A DNA stretch of 64,000 bases from Methanoculleus sp. UBA303 (GTDB taxonomy: Archaea > Halobacteriota > Methanomicrobia > Methanomicrobiales > Methanoculleaceae), in NCBI GenBank assembly GCA_002501655.1, contig DANY01000028.1, positions 72,191-136,190 on the forward strand, given 5' to 3'. The translations under genes were made by a program, and so were the position numbers. A model generated the notes under the pieces. It was given only the letters and a program-made list of their open reading frames with translations. It was not told the origin of the DNA and did not search any database. The number at the start of each line of letters is the position of its first letter. Position 1 is the first letter of the stretch. This document shows positions 1-9,100 of the stretch, piece by piece.

Positions 1-297
1 CAAGGTGCCGAGCAGTGCCGGAAGGAGCCGGCCCACAAGGTCGGAGTCCCCGAGGAGTGAGAAGATACCGGCCGTGGTGTAGAAGAGGAACGGCCCGTGG
101 TACATGGGGTCGTAGATGTAGGTCCCCTCGGTCAGGAGCCGATACGAGAACCACGCGTGGATAGCCTCGTCGTGGTGGAATAACTTCAGGTCCAGAAAGT
201 AAAAACGGAGGGCAATTGTGGCCAGAAGTATGAGGAGGAAAAGCCCCTCGAATGAGAGACGCTCTCGGACCCGTGTCGTGAGCACGGCGGCCTTCAC
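1..297 (-). CDS. Agl23-like membrane glycosyltransferase, N-terminal part (cut by window edge)
   Basis: The first 99 codons of a membrane protein that continues off the left edge. After a basic N-terminus there is a hydrophobic helix (FLLILLATIALRFYF), then a first luminal loop with HHDEAIHAW, the acidic motif expected in dolichyl-phosphate-sugar glycosyltransferases of the GT39/PMT/ArnT type. The following EGTYIYDPMYHGP and FYTTAGIFSLLGDS stretches resemble the archaeal family called flippase activity-associated protein Agl23. Members are thought to act in protein N-glycosylation at the outer face of the membrane, which would suit the sequon-rich surface proteins nearby. The start is GTG at 297, 12 bases after the rpsJ stop with a GGTG ribosome site between, so it is probably co-transcribed with rpsJ and tuf. 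The family call rests on the N-terminus only. Confidence 0.75.
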   Translation of the reverse strand, partial: MKAAVLTTRVRERLSFEGLFLLILLATIALRFYFLDLKLFHHDEAIHAWFSYRLLTEGTYIYDPMYHGPFLFYTTAGIFSLLGDSDLVGRLLPALLGTL

Positions 298-309
298 GCC
301 GCTCTCACC

Positions 310-618
310 TCAACTCTCCAGCACAATCTCAATGCCGATATCTTTCGGGACCTGGATGCGCATCAGCTGGCGCAGCGCGCGCTCATCAGCATCCATGTCA
401 ATGAGCCTCTTGTGCACCCGCATCTGCCAGCGATCCCAGGTTGCGGTACCTTCGCCGTCAGGGCTCTTCCTGGTGGGCACCACGAGTTTCTTCGTGGGTA
501 GCGGGATCGGACCTGCCAGATTGACGCCGGTTCGCTCTGCTATCTCTTTGATCCTATCACAGACCATCTCGATTTTTTCAAAGTCAGTTCCGGAAAGACG
601 TATTCTGGCCTTCTGCAT
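310..618 (-). CDS. rpsJ: 30S ribosomal protein S10 (archaeal uS10)
   Basis: A 102-residue protein of normal archaeal S10 length. It begins [13 protein letters not shown] and contains the family pattern GPIPLPTKK (about residues 36-44), the [10 protein letters not shown]-like segment (here [10 protein letters not shown]) and VPKDIGIEI near the end. S10 binds 16S rRNA in the head of the small subunit. The gene lies 31 bases downstream of tuf on the same strand, the usual archaeal tuf-rpsJ order, so the two are almost certainly co-transcribed. The ATG is the only sensible start. Confidence 0.97.
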   Translation of the reverse strand: MQKARIRLSGTDFEKIEMVCDRIKEIAERTGVNLAGPIPLPTKKLVVPTRKSPDGEGTATWDRWQMRVHKRLIDMDADERALRQLMRIQVPKDIGIEIVLES

Positions 619-649
619 AATCTACCACCAAAAAATTATAGATACCTTA

Positions 650-1927
650 TTATCTCATCTGCTTCGGCGTGATGTTGATGCACATGCCTGCCGCAATAGT
701 GGAACCCATATCGCGGACAGCAAACCGTCCGAGCTGGGGGATCTCCTTGACCTTCTCGATGACCATGGGCCGGGTGGGCTTGATCTTGACGATCGCGGCA
801 TCGCCGGTCTTGAGGAACGTGGGGTTCTCTTCCTTGACCTGACCGGTGCGGGGGTCAAGTTTCTTCTGGAGTTCGATGAAGGTGCACGCGACCTGGGCGG
901 TGTGGCAGTGGAAGACCGGGGTGTAGCCGACGGTCAGGGCGCTGGGGTGGTGAAGCACGACGACCTGCGCGATGAACTCGTCTGCAACGGTCGGCGGCAC
1001 GTCGGCGGGGCCGCAGACGTCACCGCGGCGGATGTCACCCTTGCCGATACCACGGACGTTGAACCCGACGTTGTCGCCCGGGAGCGCCTGCGGGATCTCC
1101 TCGTGGTGCATCTCGATGGACTTGATCTCGCCCTCCTTGTTGGAAGGCATGAAGCTAACCTTCATTCCCTTCTTCATGATGCCGGTCTCGACACGGCCGA
1201 CAGGCACGGTCCCGATACCGGAGATGGAGTAGACGTCCTGGATGGGGAGGCGCATGGGAAGGTTCGTGGGTTTATCGGGTTCAACGAGCGCATTGAGCGC
1301 TTCGAGCACCGTCGGGCCCTTGTACCAGGGGGTGTTCTCGCTACGCTTGCCGATGTTGTCGCCGACGAACGAGCTCATCGGGATGAAGCTGATGGCGTCG
1401 GGCTTGTAGCCGACCATCTTGATCAACTGAGAGAGCTGGTCCTTGACCTCATTATAGCGTTTTTCGTCGTACTTGACGACGTCCATCTTGTTGATGCCGA
1501 TGATCAGCTGGTTGATGCCGAGGGTACGGGACAGGAAGACGTGCTCCTTGGTCTGCTCCATCACGCCATCGGGTGCGGCGACGACCAGCAGTGCGGCGTC
1601 GGCCTGGGATGCGCCCGTGATCATGTTCTTGACGAAGTCACGGTGGCCGGGGCAGTCCACGACCGTGAAGTAGTACTTGTCGGTGTCGAACCGCTTGTGG
1701 GCGATATCGATGGTGATACCACGCTCACGCTCTTCCTTGAGGCTGTCCATAACCCAGGCGAACTCAAACGAGCCCTTACCCTTGGATTCGGCCTCCTTCC
1801 TGAACGACTCGATGATGTGGGGCGGTACCGCTCCGGTCTCAAAGAGCAACCGACCGACGGTAGTAGACTTCCCGTGGTCGATATGTCCGATTACTGCTAA
1901 ATTCATGTGGGGCTTTTCAACTGCCAT
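650..1927 (-). CDS. tuf: Translation elongation factor EF-1 alpha (aEF1A)
   Basis: A 425-residue GTPase that delivers aminoacyl-tRNA to the ribosome. The G1 motif GHIDHGKST is at about residues 14-22. G3 DCPGHRDF lies near residue 90 and G4 NKMD near residue 146. The two C-terminal beta-barrel domains follow (for example [12 protein letters not shown] and [10 protein letters not shown]), and the length is that of archaeal EF-1 alpha. A strong GGAGG ribosome site precedes the ATG ('gtggaggatactatct' on the coding strand). The gene heads a transcript with rpsJ and probably the Agl23-like gene. fusA and the S7/S12 genes that often precede tuf are not present upstream. Confidence 0.98.
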   Translation of the reverse strand: MAVEKPHMNLAVIGHIDHGKSTTVGRLLFETGAVPPHIIESFRKEAESKGKGSFEFAWVMDSLKEERERGITIDIAHKRFDTDKYYFTVVDCPGHRDFVKNMITGASQADAALLVVAAPDGVMEQTKEHVFLSRTLGINQLIIGINKMDVVKYDEKRYNEVKDQLSQLIKMVGYKPDAISFIPMSSFVGDNIGKRSENTPWYKGPTVLEALNALVEPDKPTNLPMRLPIQDVYSISGIGTVPVGRVETGIMKKGMKVSFMPSNKEGEIKSIEMHHEEIPQALPGDNVGFNVRGIGKGDIRRGDVCGPADVPPTVADEFIAQVVVLHHPSALTVGYTPVFHCHTAQVACTFIELQKKLDPRTGQVKEENPTFLKTGDAAIVKIKPTRPMVIEKVKEIPQLGRFAVRDMGSTIAAGMCINITPKQMR

Positions 1928-1982
1928 AGATAGTATCCTCCACTCAAATAGGCCTGTCAGCTCGAACAGCCTGCTTATGCGA

Positions 1983-1994
1983 GTAACTTATACG
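1983..1994 (-). promoter_or_regulatory. Candidate TATA box for tuf
   Basis: On the minus strand an A/T-rich CGTATAAGTTAC element lies about 56-67 bases before the tuf ATG. This position would give a short leader carrying the GGAGG site. It was assigned by eye from the archaeal TATA consensus only. A second TATA-like element (CTTTATACAG, near 2005-2016) lies further upstream and could be used instead. Confidence 0.4.
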
Positions 1995-2105
1995 TATGAT
2001 CTTCTCTGTATAAAGCATTTCCATCCACGTCAAAAGCGTGCATTCTCTCAAAACCCCGGGTAATCGACAGAATCTTATTCTCCGGAAATCTACGTTCTTC
2101 GTACC

Positions 2106-2408
2106 ATGAAGATACTTGAGTTTCACCGCGATGATACAAAGGACCGGGTGACGGTTGCATGCGCAGATCGTGAGGTGTCGGTCCATTCCCACTGCGGTTA
2201 CTGTCGGCACTGTGCGGGTGTCCGGGTGGGCAGGCGGACGATCCCGACACCGCAGCGCCAGGCTCTCTCCGGCGTCCGGCAGGGGGCAAATGCTGACGAG
2301 AACCTGCTCAACGCCGCTGTCATGTTCAACACTCTTGTCCGGGACGGCGCTGCAATCGAGTGCGAGGACGACGCGGGCGAAGGATTCAGTTCGATGTACC
2401 GACACTGA
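2106..2408 (+). CDS. Small Cys-rich hypothetical protein
   Basis: A 100-residue soluble protein without a signal peptide. It begins MKILEFHRDD and has one compact cysteine cluster, HCGYCRHCAG at about residues 34-43 (C-x2-C-x2-C with flanking histidines), which could bind a metal. I do not recognise the family. It is transcribed divergently from tuf. Opposite-strand frames over the same DNA look like high-GC shadows: they lack the compact start and use odd residues. It ends close to a T-rich tract (2418-2424) that may stop transcription. The coding call is likely but not certain. Confidence 0.6.
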   Translation: MKILEFHRDDTKDRVTVACADREVSVHSHCGYCRHCAGVRVGRRTIPTPQRQALSGVRQGANADENLLNAAVMFNTLVRDGAAIECEDDAGEGFSSMYRH

Positions 2409-2761
2409 ATACCGGTCCTTTTTCTCCGGCCGGGGTGCTCGCCTTCCTGCGGCTCCCGGCCGTGCCGCCATCGGCTCAACGATATGAGGTTGGGGCGGCC
2501 CGGCGCGGGTCCGGGTGATCGGCCTTCAGGTACCGCTGAAAGATGCTGACGGCAGGGTAGTGGGACTATTTCACCTTAGTTTGAGGGTCCTGGCGTGGGG
2601 AAGACCGCCGGCCGCTCGCGTTGCCGCGAAAGCGATATGAACTATCCGGTGCAATGGTCCAGCAGAGTCCCCCGTTTTTCTCCCGCGCGGGGGGTTGTCG
2701 TCCGTATCGTTCGACCTGATCCCCCACGGACCCTATAGCGCAAAAAAGGTATGCGTTCCGT
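2409..2761. other. Intergenic region, no gene seen
   Basis: This stretch separates the small Cys-rich gene (plus) from the 3' end of the 1105-aa surface protein (minus). I see no ORF with family resemblance, no tRNA-like fold and no repeat. An A-run at 2742-2747 reads as a T-run on the minus strand shortly after the surface-protein stop and may act as a U-rich archaeal terminator. Confidence 0.5.
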
Positions 2762-5700
2762 TCAAACCAGGTCGAACGCGCGTCCGGTCACCTCATACGG
2801 CCGGACGGTGACGTCGTCCGCCGTCCGGAACGTGGCGTTCCCGACGACCTTGACCTCGTACGTCCCGATTGGCATGTGCCGGAACGTATGCGGCGTCATC
2901 TCGCCGGTGTTCTTGTTGTAGAGGTAGATCTGGGCGCCGGCAGGCTCACTCGTCACGTTCAGGCTGCCGTAGGAGTAGGGTTCGAGGCGGAACGTGAGGC
3001 GTTTATCGATATCGGCGTTCCGGTCGTCGGTGAGCAGGATCTCCTGCTCGGCCGGCAGGTACCCGGGGCGGGTGACGGTGACGACGTGCGGCCCGTCCGA
3101 GACGTTCCTGATGAGGTAGGGCGTGCAGAAACCGGTCCTGAAGCCGTCGATCAGGATCTCGGCGCCCGCCGGGCTCGACTCCACGAGCAGGCCGCAGAAG
3201 GAGTATTCACGGGGCGCGATCCCGACCGTTTCCCCTGCCTCGGTCACGGTGATCCGGTGGGAGAGGTAGCGGTCGCCGTCATCGACCGTGATGAACGCGT
3301 TCCCGCCGGCCACCTCGATCGTCCGGGGCAGCCGGAAGACCGGCCCCCTGCCGTTCAAGGTGCACCCCTGACCCTTGTAGGGATCAGATACGAGCGATAC
3401 CTTCCGGACGATGGCACGGTCCTGCGCGTCGATCAGGACGGGAGTGATGCAGTCCCTCTCCACCCAGACCGTCTTCGTCGGGGTGTTGAACGACTGGCCC
3501 TCCTTGACCACCTGCACAGAATGGCTCCCTTCCCGGATGCCCTGGACAACACGGGGTGTCGTGAACGTCATCCGCTTCCCGTCGATAGAGATGGAGGCTC
3601 CCTGGGGCCGGGACATGACGTAGACGCCGCCAGTCCGGTCGGAACCGGGCTCCAGCAGGGGTTCGCCGAACTTCAGGCGGGCAAGACCCGGGAAGCCGTC
3701 GTGGTTGAGGTCCGCGAAGATTGCCGTGTCGTTCGGGACCCTGACCCCTGTTTCGTATGGGATAAACTGTTCCAGTTCCAGCCGGAGGGTGTGGTTCCCG
3801 GGCTCTATGGGGCTGATGGTAGCCGGGGTTACTTTCCCGAGGTACACGCCGTCGAGGAGTATCCGCGCGCCGGCCGGATTCGAACCGACCGTGAGGCTCG
3901 CCGGCAGCGGTGTGGCCACGCCGTAGACGCCGAACGTCTTCGGGAAGGCCGTCACTGTTCCGTTGATGAGGTCGAGGGTGGTGGTAACCGGCTGCCAGGA
4001 CGATCCGTTGGCATCGTAGCGGTACCACGTCGCGTTTCGGGCCGCCCCGAGGTTCGCCGCCGTCAGGGAGAACGGGACCTGCGCCGCCGCATCTTCAGGG
4101 GCGATCCGGTACACCCGCTCCATCGCCGTCCCCGGGGGTGGGAGGAGGTCCCGCACCGCGTGGACCGTCACCGCCGTCACGGCGGCACCCGTGCCGTTCG
4201 TCACCCGGCACCCGGCCGGGAGTGTGAGGGTCAGGCCCCCGTCCCCGGTGGCGTAGCGGAGTTCCTCCGCCGGCACGAGGGCAAACGACCCGATCTCCTC
4301 CTCGGGGGCCATCTGGCCTCCTGAGGATATCTCGATGCCGGCGGATGTATCCTCCGCTTCATACCGGACGATCAGGATGGCGTTCCGGTTCTGGAGGTGG
4401 TCGCCGGCGGCGCCGACCGGATAACTCTGCACCTCTACGGTGTTCCCTGCTTCCTGGATGAAGGGGAGGACGTCGAGGGCCGCGGTCCAGAACCCGGTCG
4501 GCCCTTCCTGCAAGGGGTTAAGCCAGTCCCAGGCGTTCATCGTCACCCGGCTGCCGGTGCCGCCCTGGTCGGGTGCCGCCGTGCTCACGACATAGAGCCG
4601 GGCCGCGGACGCCCGGTCGCGATCCACGGTTCCGTCGAACTTCACCGCGGTGGCGGCATCCTCAGCGGTCGTCCCTTCCCAGAGGTCCGCGAGGACGTCG
4701 TCGCAGCCTTCTGCTATCCAGTAGTCGGTCCGGGGCTGCGTGGGGTCGCTGGCGACGAGCACCAGGAGCGCGCCGGGCACCCGGCAGGTCGCGTCCTCCG
4801 TCGTCCGCACCGTCAGGGTGTGGTCGCCGGCGGCGAGCATCTCCGGCGGGATCGGGAGAGTGAACGTTCCCGCCAGCGGGGACGACGGTTCGGTTCCCTG
4901 CCGGTCCCAGGCTACGGTTGCGGGTTCGACCGGCTTTCCATCAAATTTGAACGCCGGCCTGACCTCGGTCCCGGTGCCGGTCTCTGTCTCTTTCGCATCG
5001 CTCACGTAGACGTACAACAGACCCCGGTCGACCGTGGCGCCTTCAGGGATAGTGACCGGGAACCGGATGTTGGACGAAGTGCCTGCCGCCAGGGGTTCTG
5101 CCGGCCCGGCTGCGGTGAAGGCGTGGAGCGTGCCGTTGATGGAGCCCGTCACCGGCGTCTTCAGCGTGCTGCCCCGGATCCCGGACCCGCCGGACGATCC
5201 GGAGCCGTCGCCGGAACCGGCCGTGTCACCGCCCTTCCGGGTTCCCAGGACTGAGTAGCCGCTTATGCCGGTTTCTGCGAAGCCGGTGAGGTCATTCGAC
5301 CATGATATCCCCATTCCCTGGTTGGACTGGTTGCACCAGCCGTATGCGTTGATGGCTGCAAATGTCTCCAGGTTCTCGAAGGAGTACTCGATCTTCGCGC
5401 ACCCACCGTCGGTCAGTTCGACATCTGCGTATGCCTCCGCCTCTTTTGCAGGGGTGTTCGGGCCGATTGCGCCGACCCCGAGGTCGATGAACATGATGTA
5501 AAATCGGTCTTCCGGATTGTTCCTGCCCATATCCTGGCCGTAGTAGACTGGATAGTCTGCCTCCCGGCAGGGTCTCCAGATCTGGGGCTCGTAGACAAAG
5601 TCGGATCGGGTGAAGGTCCGGTCGGTGACGCCCTCGTTATACTGGATCTCGTCCGGTTTTGGGGGCTGATTCAGTTCGGGGGTCGGTGTCCACTGGTAGC

Positions 5701-6079
5701 CGCTTGCCCTGACATGGACCTTGAAGTCCTCGGGGACCTGTCCCTGCACCGCCACCATGAGGATGAGGTCGTCAAAGAAGCCCCGCCCTCCTGTGTCGGA
5801 GAAGTAAAAGGTGCCCGACTGGGCGTTTGTCTCCGTCACCTGTCCGTAGCGTTCTGACGGGTCGGTCGTTATATGGAGGGCGTTGAGCCCCCCGCCGTCG
5901 AACTTGATGTACTTCTCTCCACCGTTTGACATCTGGATGTCGATGTGCTTGTAGTCGGGGAGGGTGATCCCGCCGATGTCGGCTGCTGCGGCCGGTGCGG
6001 CGATGAGCGCGACGAGGAGAACGAGGATAGCGATCATCTCCCGCCACCCGGCCGGGTGTATCTTCAAACATGTTTCCAT
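2762..6079 (-). CDS. Secreted surface protein: NALHIT/YGPQ domain, DUF3344-like domain, PEGA repeats
   Basis: A 1105-residue secreted protein. A signal peptide hydrophobic core lies at about residues 14-32 (IAILVLLVALIAAPAAA). Residues about 35-280 form the recurrent two-half surface domain: GLNALHIT, GQVTE, SGTFYFSDTGGRG, then YEPQIWRP, YGQDM, FYIMFIDLG. Residues about 310-590 resemble DUF3344, with alternating beta-rich lobes and a WIAEGCDDVL motif. A further beta domain and several PEGA repeats (pattern NPAGARILLDG...G..TP) fill the C-terminal half. There is no C-terminal membrane helix, unlike the larger paralogues, so it may be released or bound to the cell wall by its PEGA repeats. The role of the recurrent domain is unknown. 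Confidence 0.88.
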   Translation of the reverse strand: METCLKIHPAGWREMIAILVLLVALIAAPAAAADIGGITLPDYKHIDIQMSNGGEKYIKFDGGGLNALHITTDPSERYGQVTETNAQSGTFYFSDTGGRGFFDDLILMVAVQGQVPEDFKVHVRASGYQWTPTPELNQPPKPDEIQYNEGVTDRTFTRSDFVYEPQIWRPCREADYPVYYGQDMGRNNPEDRFYIMFIDLGVGAIGPNTPAKEAEAYADVELTDGGCAKIEYSFENLETFAAINAYGWCNQSNQGMGISWSNDLTGFAETGISGYSVLGTRKGGDTAGSGDGSGSSGGSGIRGSTLKTPVTGSINGTLHAFTAAGPAEPLAAGTSSNIRFPVTIPEGATVDRGLLYVYVSDAKETETGTGTEVRPAFKFDGKPVEPATVAWDRQGTEPSSPLAGTFTLPIPPEMLAAGDHTLTVRTTEDATCRVPGALLVLVASDPTQPRTDYWIAEGCDDVLADLWEGTTAEDAATAVKFDGTVDRDRASAARLYVVSTAAPDQGGTGSRVTMNAWDWLNPLQEGPTGFWTAALDVLPFIQEAGNTVEVQSYPVGAAGDHLQNRNAILIVRYEAEDTSAGIEISSGGQMAPEEEIGSFALVPAEELRYATGDGGLTLTLPAGCRVTNGTGAAVTAVTVHAVRDLLPPPGTAMERVYRIAPEDAAAQVPFSLTAANLGAARNATWYRYDANGSSWQPVTTTLDLINGTVTAFPKTFGVYGVATPLPASLTVGSNPAGARILLDGVYLGKVTPATISPIEPGNHTLRLELEQFIPYETGVRVPNDTAIFADLNHDGFPGLARLKFGEPLLEPGSDRTGGVYVMSRPQGASISIDGKRMTFTTPRVVQGIREGSHSVQVVKEGQSFNTPTKTVWVERDCITPVLIDAQDRAIVRKVSLVSDPYKGQGCTLNGRGPVFRLPRTIEVAGGNAFITVDDGDRYLSHRITVTEAGETVGIAPREYSFCGLLVESSPAGAEILIDGFRTGFCTPYLIRNVSDGPHVVTVTRPGYLPAEQEILLTDDRNADIDKRLTFRLEPYSYGSLNVTSEPAGAQIYLYNKNTGEMTPHTFRHMPIGTYEVKVVGNATFRTADDVTVRPYEVTGRAFDLV

Positions 6080-6143
6080 CGCAACTATCTCCTGTATGTT
6101 CCCGGCCGTCCGGGCCGGGTTTATCTAATCCATGTTCGGTTCT

Positions 6144-6164
6144 CTCCCGGCACCTCGCCGGGAG
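6144..6164 (-). terminator. Hairpin just past the 2361-aa surface gene
   Basis: Perfect 7-bp arms CTCCCGG/CCGGGAG with a 7-base loop lie 14 bases beyond the stop codon, next to a T-run on the minus strand. The same stop-to-hairpin spacing and 7-base loop follow the 1887-aa paralogue at 14717-14735, so the element was duplicated together with the gene tail. Confidence 0.6.
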
Positions 6165-6178
6165 GTAAAAAGGGTGGT

Positions 6179-9100
6179 TCAGGTTCTCCTCACGAGGAGG
6201 AGAACTCCGAATGCCAGGACCGCCGCCCAGACGGGGAGCGGCGTTGCCTGCGGCGTCGCCGGGGTCGTATCGGCCGGCGGGGTCGTCATGTCTGCCGTAG
6301 GTGTTGCCTCCGTCCCGGTAGGTTCGGGGGTCGCGTCGCCGGGGACCTCCCCGGTTGCCGCGATGGCAAAGAGGCCGAACGCGTCGGGGCTGGCGGCGAA
6401 GACGGCGTTGCCGTTCTCGTCGCCGTGCGCCTCGACCGGGACGTTCTGCCAGCCGTCGGCGGTGTGCCGGAGGAGGGCGATCTGTCCTGCGGTGCAGCCG
6501 TGCTCTGTGAGCCAGGCGGCCGGGACGGCGAACCGGAGCCCGACGCTGCTGAAGTTATCAGCCGCCGCCCGGTAGAGGGTGGCCTGGACGTACTGGTAGA
6601 CGGTGTCTGCCGGGGGTTCGGCCGCCCGCGGGAGCGCTCCCGGCGCCACGGTCACCATGACGTCCTTGACCGCATGGTTCGTCGTCACGGTGATTGCCGA
6701 GACCGCCGTCGTCCGCATCGGGAGGGTGGCGCTCTCGCCAGCCTTGAGGTTGCTTGCCGCCCCGACCGCTGTCGAGGTGCCGCTGCTGCTGCTCCCGGAG
6801 GAGGTCTGCGGCATTGCCGAGACCGCGGCCAGCCCAAAGACCGAGAGGCCGTTCGGGGATGCGGCCTCAAAGACCAGGTTGCCGCTGGCGTCGGTGTCGA
6901 CGAGCCTCGTCGCGAGCACTTCCCTGGTGCCGTCCTCGGCGAACCGGATGATCCGGATCGCATCCGCGCCGCCGTGGGCATCGACCCAGGCGGGGCTGAC
7001 CGCCATCCGGATGGTGGCGCCGGCGATGTCCCGGTCGTTCGTCAGGTTCGCCTTCACGATGTTCAGCGTGTAGGCGACATCGCCGAGGGCGAGCCCGTTG
7101 CCGCCGGCGGCGAGCTGGAAGGCATTCTGCGCATCAGAGGAGACGTTCTGCGAGACGGTCGTCGTGAGGCCGGCTCCCGCCGGGATGCCGGTCAGGTTCA
7201 GCGAGACGGAGGCGCTGACCGTGCCGAGCGAAGCGAGATCCGTGGCGATCGGCTGCGTGTCGAGCCTGATGTTCGCGACCGTCCCGCTCACCGTGCCGTT
7301 GTCGAGCGCGGGGGCATCTTCCGTCTCAATGGTCAGGGTGTAGGTCTCCTGCGTGATCGTGATCGTGTTTGTGTTGTTCTCAACCGTGACACCGGTTCCG
7401 GAGGAGGTGTTGATGCTGACCTGCGGTTTGCCGTCGTTGCCCGTGGTCACGTTGCAACCGGGGATCTCCAGGGGGGTGTCCTGGGTCCGGTCGCCCTGCG
7501 GCGGGGTCACGGTGACCGTGGCGGTGCCCGTCGCGCTACCGCACGCGGCGGTGACGGTCGTCGTGCCCGGGGCAACGGCGGTGAAGAGCCCCGCCTGGCT
7601 CAAGCTACCTACCGACATGTTCGACGAACTCCAGGTGAACGAGATATCAGGAACCTCGGTGCCTTTGGCATCGTAGGCGACCGCAGTGAACTGTTGCGTC
7701 GCACCGGCGGTCAGGTTCACCGAGGAGGGCGTGACCGTGATCGAGGCAACGTCGGGCGTGACCGCGGAGGCGTTAACTCTCATCTCGATCTGGTCGAGGT
7801 AGAACCCGAGGCCTGTGTTGGAATATCCGGCCGGGTTACTGTAGAGCGTCTTTACCGCAAACGTATGGTTCCCGGCCTCGTAGCCGGAAATGTCGACGGC
7901 GTAGGTTATCCACCTGTTCAAGTTTGTAACCACTGCTACCTCTTCACCGTCGATGAACGCTTTGATCCAGCTTGATCCTTGCCGGACTCCATACAACTGG
8001 AACCGCATCTGTGCGGCACCTTCAGGGAAAGTGAGGACCTTTTCGGCAGATGCATTGGCGGCTATCTTCGGGGTGCCGATACTGTACGACCCCTCGTAGA
8101 CGACATCGTCCCGGAGCCCTGCGTTTGAGAAGGTCCAGCCGTCGGTCGACTCGCAGGGATCGATCCAGACCGTCTCGAGAACGGTCTTGTTCACGAATAC
8201 GTCGGTCGTGTCCCGAAGGATGTAGCACTGTCCCGTGATTGTCGTGTTTCCTGCGTACACTGCGGTGAACAGGCCGCCGCTCGTGATGGGGCCGACCTTC
8301 TCGTCGCTGCTGCTCCACGCGAACCCGGCACCCGTCATGACGCGGCCGTTCTGGTCGTAGACCGTGCCGGTGAACTGCTGCTGGGTCTCACCGATCATGA
8401 CGACCGAAGACGGACTGACCTCCATCGTCGTCGGGATCGGAATGCTGTCGTAAGGCTCGCCGAAGTAGGCCCCGGCCGGCAGGACGAGGGGGTAGTTGTC
8501 CACATTATTCGTGTACAAGGTGATACCCGCATCGCCGATGCCGTTGTCGTCCATATCGTCGATGGGGTACGAGGCTCCCCAGTAGTTGCCGATCGGTCCG
8601 GTATACGTAACACCGTTGTAGGTGTAGGTCACCGGATCGGGAGAACTCCAGGTGTTCGCCTGCCCGGAGGGGTAATCCAAAGTGTTTGAATTATTTACGA
8701 CGGTATTTGCGAACAGCGTGTTGGACGGACCGGACTGCATATAGATTCCATAGGTATTGCCCGTGACGATGTTGTGGTCAAAACGGCTGTTCTCGACGCC
8801 GTCCAGGTATAACCCATAATTGTTACTCGTGATGACGTTTCCGGTAACGGTAATGTTACTGGGTGCCGAACTCTGGAAAACTGTTTGTATAACGAGCCCC
8901 TGCGCGCTGTCCCAGCAGGTATTGTTGCTGATGACGCTGTCGCATATCGATGCACACATCAAAGCAATAGAGAGCGTTGTACTGCCGTTGATAACGTTGC
9001 CGTCAACGAGTATGTTGTTCGCACCCTGGACATAGATACCTGTTTTAGAAACGGCGATGATGTTGTCGGTTAAGGTGCACCCTGAGTAATAGCGACAGTT

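Noticed and set aside
218-1900. 560-codon open frame on the plus strand
   Set aside because: Antisense shadow of tuf and rpsJ, whose identities are certain.
3874-3894. tRNA T-arm-like GGTTCGAATCC on the minus strand
   Set aside because: It lies inside the 1105-aa surface gene and encodes the PEGA piece VGSNPAG; no acceptor or anticodon arms flank it.
2762-6079. Calling the recurrent NALHIT/YGPQ domain DUF3344
   Set aside because: The DUF3344-like region (WIAEGCDDVL type) is a separate segment in this protein and in the giant protein; most carriers of the recurrent domain lack it.
5945-7975. 676-codon open frame on the plus strand
   Set aside because: Runs across two antisense surface genes and their terminator; composition is typical of a high-GC shadow.
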